The notes below the pieces were generated by a model that was not told the DNA's origin, ran no database searches, and was given only the letters and a program-made list of their open reading frames with translations. This document shows positions 55,963 to 64,000 of a stretch of DNA of 64,000 bases, piece by piece. The position numbers and the translations under genes are program-made. Location of the stretch: assembly GCF_003573695.1 (NCBI RefSeq), contig NC_039360.1, positions 60,854,815 through 60,918,814 of the forward strand. The letters are read 5' to 3'. The DNA comes from Papaver somniferum. Taxonomy: Eukaryota; Streptophyta; Magnoliopsida; Ranunculales; Papaveraceae. Numbering within the stretch: position 1 is the first letter of the stretch; every line of letters begins with the position of its first letter.

Positions 55963-56867
55963 TCTATGGAACCAGGAGCACAAAATTACAAATATGCTAA
56001 TATCGAATTCGCAACAAAATGGTAATCCTCAACTCTTACCTATTTTCAGTTTCACGAACTTAGTGATAACAACGCAAAACTCTGAAAACTTGCTTACTCC
56101 TTCGAACTTGCAAAGATGAGAAAAACCTATCATTCAAGAGTCAAACACCTGACTCTTTACTAAACCATGAATGATTCATATAACCTTCCATATGAACATC
56201 CGCTGATTGTTTACGTGTACATACACTATAAAATCACCAAACTCATACATACGTTACGAATTCATCAACTCATGGAATTGTTTACTTTCAAAAAATTTCC
56301 ATAAATCAAAGTTTGATTTTTCTTTTTAAAACAAAAACATGAACATGTCACGTAATTAATTTTTTTTTGTGAGTTAATAACTCACGTGAACTTTAGATAA
56401 AAAAAAAACTTTTTGCTCATACGAGCATTTGTATATAAAACAAGGATCTTTACTATTTTTGTAAAGTCTACATGTTCCAAAAAAAGTTTTGAATATTCAC
56501 CAATGAATTTTATCATGAACTCCAGGTCTTTTCAAAATTCCTTTAACTCTAAGGATCATTATTTTCTACAAAGGAACCTATGTTCCTAAAAGTGTTTGTG
56601 TGAAAGTTCATGCTTTGAAAACAAACTTGGATTTTCATGAAACCTCATAAAAAAAATTTTCTCTACTGCAACTAGACCATCTTTATTCAATAATATATGT
56701 ATCTCTTTCATATTAGGAATTTTTGCTCGTATTAAACGGACGTGCATACGTATTCTCAAAAGCAACAAGTTTCGTAAAACCTGCGTGTACATACTTGCAT
56801 GAAATTTTTGTGTTACGAACAACACCAAAACTCACAGAAAAAAAATAAAAGTAAATAATTCACGCAC
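55963..56867 (-). other. Candidate 5'UTR intron of antisense gene B
   Basis: Minus strand: donor CCAG/GTGCGTG at 56868/56867 and acceptor CCATAG at 55964, about 0.9 kb, AT-rich. One base separates the acceptor from the ATG. No coding sequence on either strand. Confidence 0.45.
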
Positions 56868-57024
56868 CTGGTCGGTGCCGGCCGGAAACTGGCCGAACGG
56901 TCGTCGATCGGCGACGACTAGAAATTCCGGTGTGATTTTTTTTCCTTCCTCCTCCTGCTGCTCGGGTGTGAGGTGATGAGAGATGGTCGGTCACTTAAAA
57001 AAATGTTTTTTTAGGTTTACTTCC

Positions 57025-57033
57025 CTTTTATAT
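57025..57033 (-). promoter_or_regulatory. Candidate TATA box for the antisense genes
   Basis: ATATAAAAG on the minus strand. About 30-50 bp further comes a leader (CATCTCTCATCACC-like, GC-richer) that ends at the splice donor near 56868. It lies inside the element, some 320 bp from the 3' LTR. Confidence 0.4.
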
Positions 57034-57542
57034 CAATTTTATTTCCAAAACCTAATAAAACATGTGTTTCCTTTTTGGGGCTTGGGTCCATAAATCCTAA
57101 ATCGACCAAAACTAGACTTTTGACCGGCCAAATCAGCGATGCTTCATCTCTCTGTGCTCACCAAATCACACTCTATCATACTATCAGGGTCCTCATCCGA
57201 ACATTTGCTCGTACATGACGCCATTGGATCAAATCGAGGATTCTGAAAATACCTTTGTATGACAGAGTTCAACCGCTGATCTCGTCGATTGAAAATCACC
57301 ATTTAATGCTTACTGCGGAACATGACTGTCCCTCACTAAGCAAGGGACTTAATGTAGATGATGGATTTTCAACAAAGGACAAAATCGTAAAATCATGATA
57401 CTGCATGTTTCTGACACAGCTTTCAGGCATGTGATGTTTCATATTTTACGATCCATGGTGAATTTGTTTTCGAAAGGCCTCCACTAGCTGAGCGTTCGAT
57501 ACCTCGCATTTCACTATGCCCTCTATGTAGAATAACATAATT

Positions 57543-57845
57543 GGGCGGTTCTCCGTAAGATTGATAGCATTAACGCCTTCAGGACGTCGGTGATACTCAT
57601 TGTTCCCTGACTACATGAGAGAGACCCCCCTCTACATAGAATAACGATTGGGCGGTTCTCCGCAAGATTGAGAGCAATAACGCCTTCAGGATGTCGGTGA
57701 CACTCACTGTTCCCTGACAATGTAGAGAGATCGTGTATAGATCCAGGCGGTTCTCCGTAAGATTGAGAGCAATAACGCCTTCAGGACTTCAACAACACTC
57801 GTTTTTTTCTGACTATGCACCTTTCAGAACGGGTATGACGCTTTA
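57543..57845 (+). repeat. 3' LTR tandem block 1
   Basis: Three units of about 100 bp starting GGCGGTTCTCCG(T/C)AAGATTG, equivalent to 41093-41395. Confidence 0.9.
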
Positions 57846-59814
57846 ACTGGATAATATCCCTTCTGATAGATTAATTCTACCGTGACATTCACCACTGAAT
57901 TCCTAGAAAATCTATTTTATCTCATTACTCTGATTTCATGATCGAATCCACGTCTGATCTCATAGAATGGTAATGGATAATCTTATTACTCCGATTTCAT
58001 GATCGAATCCACGGCTGATCTCATGGAATGGTAATAATCTTATTACTCCGATTCTATGGTCGAATCCACGATTCCATGGAATGGTAATGCTCGTTTTATT
58101 ATTCCGAATTCATGGTCGAATCCACGGATGATCCTATGGATTGATAATAAACAACTACTCACTTTTATTAGTCAGTTTCATGAATCATTCTCCACTGAAT
58201 TTCATAAATTAGTAATAAATACTCAACAATCGGGTATCTGGACTACCACTGAGTAAGCCCCGTAAAATAATGCAAGTGTACTCGGCAATGATGCATGAAC
58301 GAGCACCCAAATGCTCGAACGAGCATGCGAAAATATGGACAAATGAGAAATCCCGCATAAAATAGGAGAGAGAAAATAATAACATTAAAATAATGGAGAA
58401 GCCCATGGGTCGAGCCCACCGGCTGGCCGGCCGTGCCTTAGCCATGGCCGGTCCCATGCTTCCTCCATTATTTTTCCTTATTTTTTTATTTTCATGAACT
58501 CATGAAAACTCCTCCATCCCAGCAACTTTCCTTGTTTGAGCAAAACTCACGGTTTCTCTATATTTTCACGGATTGATGAAAAATAATAATAACATAAAAA
58601 TAGGGAAAGGTGTGCGGGACAGGGCAACCTAGCCGGCCAGCCATGCCCAAGTCGTGGCCGGTCCCACACCTTATAATCCCTAGCCTTTTATAATTATTAT
58701 TTCCCAATTTCATGAAACTCCTCCATTTCAACAAAACTCATGGATTCTCCATAATATCATGGTTTCATAAAAAATAATAATATAAAATTAAGGAAAGTGT
58801 TGTGGGACTGGGCACCATAGCCGGCCGGCCATGGCCTATCCATGGACGGTCCCACACCTCGCAATCCTTAGTTTTTTATAATTATTATTTTCGTCAATTC
58901 ATGAAACTCCTTGGTTTGAGCAAAAATCATGATTTCGTCGTAATTTCTCAAATTTTGCTCGAATCATGAAAAACCAAAAGCCAACATGGTCACACGACCG
59001 GCTAGCCTCTCACGACGATTTTAAATGTTAAAATACTCTTATTTTAATATTTAAAAAATATTAATCAATTGAGCATACATGCTCATTCCAACAAAAAATC
59101 AAGAATTTCAGTCAAGATGAAACTCTTCTGAAAATCCACAATGTTGCTCGAACGCACATCAGAAAACACTGAAACTCTCAGTACGGAAACACGGAAACCA
59201 TGGTAACACGTGCATGACTTCTTGACCGACCAGGGTCATCAGTAGGACTTGCACAAAGCCGGTCCCACACGTTTTCATAATTCTGACCTAATTTGCTCAA
59301 TTGCTCATATTGGGCCCAAATTCTCTACAACTAACCTGGGGATTGCTCAAACGACCAACACCTGGTCCCTTGACCACCAAGAGCCGGTCTCATGCTCTCT
59401 TGGTAGGTCCCTCATTTTTCATACTCAGGATTTATCACTTAATGTTGAATCCAGCAATATTTCAATAAATGATGAAACCAACATTTAATCATCATTCTTT
59501 CACCCACCCTCCAACTGAAGACCTTGGTGTACGCTCACTCGAGCAATTGGGCATCACATGGACGTTCGTAGTCCCATGTGGTCGGTCCCTCCTTCGCTCA
59601 TGACCTATTTTCAGCAATTCGTCAATTAATGACCATTGATCAAAAATTAGGGTTTCGAACAAATGCTTAACAAATCATCATTCTGAGCAAGTTCAAACAC
59701 TAAATAAATTTATGTTGATACAGCAAATAACATGCGGATTAATAATATAATATTCGGTAATCTACCAATATTTTAATTAATATTTTATTGGGTCACGTCA
59801 CCAATAAATAAGCA

Positions 59815-60165
59815 ATTCCTCGAATTGAGTAATACTTGCTCAATTGCTCGAATATTGATCAAACTATCAATATTCAGTAATTTATCAGTAATTCGTCGAA
59901 TTGAGAAATACTTGCTCAATTGCTTGAATATTGATCCAACTATCAATATTCAGTAATTTGTCGAATTGAGCAATACTTGCTCAATTGCTCGAATATTGAT
60001 CCAACTGTCAATATTCAGTAATTTGTCGACTTGAGCAATACTTGCTCAATCGCCCAACTATCAATATTCTGTAATTCGCAATACTTGCTCAATTGCTCGA
60101 ATATTGATCCAATCATCGATATCCAATAATTCGTCGAGCAATACTTGCTCAGTTACTCGAATGTT
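59815..60165 (+). repeat. 3' LTR tandem block 4
   Basis: About five units with TTGAGCAATACTTGCTCAA and AATATTGATCCAACTATCA, one fewer than in the 5' LTR. Confidence 0.85.
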
Positions 60166-60919
60166 CTACTGAGCAATTCGTCATTCATGCTCAACTCAAC
60201 AAAACCTAGACTCATTGTCTAATCAGTCAATGTGACTAATCAAATACACGTCTGTCATGCAGACTCCACGATTCATGAGACATCAATCACGTCACATGGG
60301 GGATATCAATTAGGGTTTTGGTCTGGCGGCTTACGGCACGTGGATTCATCCACGATGAGAATTTGAGTAAGTCGTGCAACGGTTGAAGAAGTTAGCAAAG
60401 TAGTGGGTGTACGGTTAACCAAGTCTCCGCACGACCTGGAACTGGTTTCACCACGATCTTCCACTCTCTCACTCTTTCACTCAAGAAACCGTCACACTTA
60501 CAGGGATCAGTGTGTTCATCATTCTTGCAATATACATAAGTCCAAATCGAGGACAACAAGGGATTATCATCATTCATCAACAACTCGATTAGAACTTATT
60601 CACAGATCTCAACTTCAGCAGTTCATCAATTTGCAGAAACCTTCAACATTCCACAATCCTTGATCATCATTGATCCCACACAATTCTCAGCTTCCCTCCT
60701 ACAGATCGACCCATCTCCCTATTTGTGACCGAGTTGACTCTGGAACGGCCATCGACTTGGTTTAGGCCGTAGTCCTACAGATTGATCTCTCAAATCTAAG
60801 CACTCCTTTTGCAGTGCATCTGTATGAGGTTCAGCAGTTTGCTCGTTTGAGGAGTCTTTTCCACACGCTCGATTCTTCACTTTCCTAAAAAAACCAGCAA
60901 GCCGTTTTTCCCCATCCAC

Positions 60920-61826
60920 TGTAACACTTATATTTGTTACAAACCAAACTGTTACAAAGAACGATAAAAGCTAACTGTCATTGTCACTGTAGCAAAACGA
61001 CAGTTCCTTGTGCGTCTTATGTTCTTTGTTCCTTCTTCAACAGCAGAAATGGAAGCTCTGCAACTTGATTGTTTTCGACTCTGTAGTGTTCTAAAATCTC
61101 CCAAACTCTCCGTCCTCCATCTCTGACCTCCAAGAAATTCTTTTATACTCGACAGGGCCTCAAATCTCTGTAATAACTCCGACATAATTCCCGTATCTTC
61201 TCCATTATTATTTTTATTCTTCACGGGATAATTTCCCTGTTTTATCTCCTCATGCATTTTCTTGTGCTTTACACCCTCCAAACACGTTATGTACGCATCA
61301 TAGATTGAGTCAAACTCTTGTACACCTAATACACCCACGTAACTTCCACAAGAAAATCCCGTGTATTCCTCAGTGTTCTGTTTTATAGAGAGTGCGTGAA
61401 AGTCTTCTTACTTTCCAATTTAAACGCGGCTATCTACCATGTTTGGATGTAACAAGGTACTACCTGATCATATCCAGTCAAAATCTCATCAAAATCTCGT
61501 CCGGAATCGCTCGCAAAATTCACACATGAAAGAAGAAAAATTCCCCCCAAAATCATCAGTTTGAAATGTTGAAGATGGAGTTCCCCGATCCAGAAGTCAG
61601 GTGCCTTTATCTGCTGGGGTTGCCATGGGGTGCCCTTATCCAAACTGAGGGTGCCTTTAGTAATTCTTCCGGGGGTGCCTTTAACAACTTTTCGAGCCCA
61701 ATTTTTCCGAAAATGTTTGTTTCCAAAAATACCTAAAAATACATAAAAAACACAATATTAGTACAAAAATCGAGTTCTAACAATAGAGACACTGAGGACA
61801 ATTCAGACACAAAAATGTGTTTATCA
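60920..61826 (-). mobile_element. 3' LTR of an Athila-like Ty3/Gypsy element
   Basis: Minus strand: starts TGATAAACACATTTTTGTGTC (61826) after a polypurine tract and ends AAATATAAGTGTTACA (60920); 907 bp. It shows GGTGCC(C/T)TTA words as in the fragment at 12460-12844. The left flank TCCAC belongs to the Tat LTR end. The element's other end lies beyond the window. Reverse frames at 60952-61338 and 61434-61643 lie within the LTR and show no domain. Confidence 0.85.
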
Positions 61827-61841
61827 AATACCCCCAAACTT
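61827..61841 (-). promoter_or_regulatory. Polypurine tract of the Athila-like element
   Basis: AAGTTTGGGGGTATT on the minus strand, immediately before the LTR start; the plus-strand primer site for reverse transcription. Confidence 0.75.
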
Positions 61842-62957
61842 ATTATTTGCTAGTTCTCGAGCAAATCTAATCTAGAAAATAAAATCCTAATCCTAACTCA
61901 CTAGGTGGCCCTAGTGACCGGGTTATAATCACGAGAGGGTTTACCAGAGGTGTACCCACAAAACCATTACTCCAGACCCTAGCTATCTGCGCAGAACCTT
62001 GGAAGGCACTAAAGAATCTCCTTGGTTGGCATACAATCTTTGACTATAGGAGGAAGTACCCTGATGCGAAATTCCAATTGATGTACACGAGTTTGCACTC
62101 AAGCATACTAAAATTCATATATAAGTGACAGAGATCTACTCAGATAGTTTCTGGACATCATAACCGGAGTCAACCAATCACATGGAAAGATTAAGAAGAT
62201 GGATGTAGAGAAAAACGTAGATGGTTTTGATGTTGACTAAGGTGAACGGTGTTTCCCATATCTGTCTGAAGTCCACTACTAGGATGAACCTATCCTAATG
62301 GACTGAAATACCGGTCTGACTAATATCAACACAGCTGTCATATACAAGGGGACCAGCGGGTGATAATCCTAACTCTAGGTCAAAATAACTGGCATATACA
62401 AGGGCACCAGTGGTCGACTTTATTGAATTTATTCCGGTTGGTCTAATAGTCCGGTCTCAATCACTCTATTTCACCCTAGCAATGGTAACAACTTGCATCG
62501 TGTGCTCCACCAAATCACTTAGAAACATATTTAAAAGAAAATAAAATAAAAACAGAAGTGAAAAGTATTAAATGAGATACGGCGAAACTACCATGTTTTT
62601 TTTCTAACACCTGAGCTATGTGCTTTTATGAATAGACTCTATAGATGTTTCCATCTACTAATATTGGTTCCTCAACTCCTACAACCAAGATGTTCCCATC
62701 CACTTAGATAGGTTAGTGCCAACCTTAATAAGCATAAATTTCTAGCCTCCGGAGTTTATTTATTGCAACTAAAATCTAACAAAAAGTTTCTTCCCCACCC
62801 CCAAACTTAAATCTAACATTGTCCTCAATGTTTCTAATGAAAGAGCAATACCAAAAAGTAAAGTAACATGAGGAATCAATAAAGAGAGAAGTCGGAAAGA
62901 TAGTACCTGGGTGAAGAGAGAAATCAAAAACTAATATACAACCGCCTTAATGGTCAA
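61842..62957 (-). other. Spacer between integrase and 3' LTR, no ORF
   Basis: About 1.1 kb with no open frame on either strand beyond chance. In some Athila elements this part holds an envelope-like ORF; none is visible. A second polypurine-like TAAGTTTGGGGGTGGGG (minus) lies at about 62800. Confidence 0.6.
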
Positions 62958-64000
62958 TCAAGGGTAAACAGGGTCCTCTAGATGGACCTCCTCAACATCA
63001 CCTATAGGAAAGGGCTCTAAAAAGGGTTTCAATCTCTGATCGTTAACCTTCGAAGAACTACTACCATTCGGTGTCTCGATCTCAACAGCTCCATGAGGAA
63101 AGACAATGCGAACAATAAAAGGACCCGTCCACCGAGAACGTAACTTCCCAGGGAAAAGATGCAAGCGGGTATCATACAGAAGAACTTTTTGACCTGGAGA
63201 AAATGACTTTCTCAAAATATTCTTATCATGCACAAGTTTCATTTTGTTCTTATACTCCTTAGCACTATCGTATGCATCTCTACGAATCTCTTCCAACTCA
63301 TTGAGCTGGAGTTTCCTATGGGCTCCTGCCTTGTCAAGTGAAAAATTTAGCTGCTTAACAACCCAATATGCTCTATGTTCTAACTCAACAGGTAAGTGAC
63401 ATACTTGCCATACACAAGTCGATAAGGTGACATTCCAATGGGGGTCTTAAACGCAGTACGGTAAGCCCATAAGGCATCAGTAAGCCTAGACGACCAGTCT
63501 TTCCGATTAGGATTAACTGTTTTTTCTAATATACGTTTTATCTCCCTAATGGAAACCTCTACTTGACCACTAGTCTGTGGATGATACGGGGTGGCTACCT
63601 TATGTGTAATACCATATTTCTTCATCAAAAGCCTAAAAGGTCCATTACAAAAGTGCGACCCTCCATCACTAATTATAACACGCGGTGTACCAAAACGTGT
63701 AAGTATATTATCTTTTAAGAAACCAATCACAACCCTATGGTCATTGGTCTTACACGCAACCGCCCCAATCCACTTAGAGACATAGTCTACAACGACAAGG
63801 ATGTATAAGTTACCAAAATAATTAGGAAACGGACCCATAAAGTCAATACCCCACACATCAAAGACCTCAATGACTAAAATAGGGTTCAAGGGCATCATGT
63901 TCCTATGAGAAATGGTTCCTAATTTCTGGCAACGTTCACAAGTAACACAGTAACTGTGGGAGTCTTTAAACAACGAAGGCCAATATAATCCACACTGCAA
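62958..64000 (-). pseudogene. Athila-like integrase, C-terminal part of pol
   Basis: From the right edge leftwards: [11 protein letters not shown] zinc-binding end; [16 protein letters not shown] (first Asp), [29 protein letters not shown] (second Asp), [17 protein letters not shown] (Glu), [21 protein letters not shown] one-base shift at about 63404 breaks VYGK(C)HLPVELEH. The other frame continues with [46 protein letters not shown] and ends at 62958. The wording '[24 protein letters not shown]' is typical of Athila. One shift only, so a fairly young copy. The start lies outside the window. Confidence 0.9.

Larger units (their letters stand above)
57353..60919 (+). mobile_element. 3' LTR of the Tat element
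   Basis: Starts TGTAGATGATGG after a purine-rich AAGCAAGGGACTTAA and runs to CCCCATCCAC, where the Athila-like element starts; only the final A is cut off. It has the same internal blocks as the 5' LTR but no MULE, so it shows the empty site (AACATTAAAATAATGG at about 58380). Mismatches to the 5' LTR are few per hundred bases. Confidence 0.95.

Noticed and set aside
60952..61643. Reverse frames of 128 and 69 codons near the Athila-like LTR.
   Set aside because: They lie inside the 907-bp LTR and show no known domain; LTR frames of this size occur by chance.
1..64000. A biosynthetic or resistance gene cluster.
   Set aside because: All recognisable coding sequence belongs to mobile elements or decayed single gene fragments.

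Overview
This window looks like nuclear DNA of a flowering plant (eudicot) and is almost entirely transposable-element sequence. The evidence is plant-type Copia and Ty3/Gypsy LTR elements with tRNA-Met-type primer sites, a LINE with an RNase H tail, an Emigrant-like MITE, a Pack-MULE with captured plant exons, a PMD-domain gene and plant-style introns. A Ranunculales/poppy-like source is a weak impression only. I see no complete undisturbed host gene, rRNA, functional tRNA, CRISPR array or biosynthetic cluster.

Layout. 1-2.2 kb: Copia LTR pieces and small repeats. 2.2-4.0 kb: a subtilisin-like protease pseudogene (minus) split by a 606-bp MITE. 4.0-13 kb: mostly non-coding, with a SINE-like piece, a hAT-like element, promoter-like DNA, and LTR fragments. 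13-18 kb: 3' part and 3' LTR of a large-LTR Copia family ('LTR-A'). 18-22.1 kb: gag, PBS and 5' LTR of a related element in opposite orientation. 22.1-26.7 kb: remains of an unrecognised gene cut by an LTR-A solo LTR. 27.3-33.4 kb: two areas rich in short inverted words, the second surrounding a spliced PMD (MAIN-like) gene. 33.5-40.4 kb: a NAM-associated gene fragment interrupted by an LTR-A element without pol, whose LTR holds a 5'-truncated LINE.

40.9-60.9 kb is one Tat-lineage Ty3/Gypsy element with about 3.6-kb LTRs. Its gag is almost absent and its pol (protease, RT, RNase H, second RNase H, duplicated zinc-binding module, integrase) is full of stops. Between integrase and 3' LTR it carries two minus-strand genes that are in much better condition. 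One is spliced over three exons with a single stop. The other is an open acidic 193-codon ORF with a candidate TATA box and a 5'UTR intron. The 5' LTR is interrupted by a 4.2-kb Pack-MULE (9-bp target duplication) carrying aconitase exons and part of a second gene, with introns kept. 60.9-64 kb is the 3' end of an Athila-like element (minus) inserted one base before the end of the Tat 3' LTR.

The nesting order can be read directly: Athila into Tat, MULE into Tat LTR, LINE into LTR-A, LTR-A into gene fragments. A recurrent theme is that many of these elements carry arrays of a private 8-12 bp word in both orientations. The word differs between elements, and even between LTRs of the same family at the same place.
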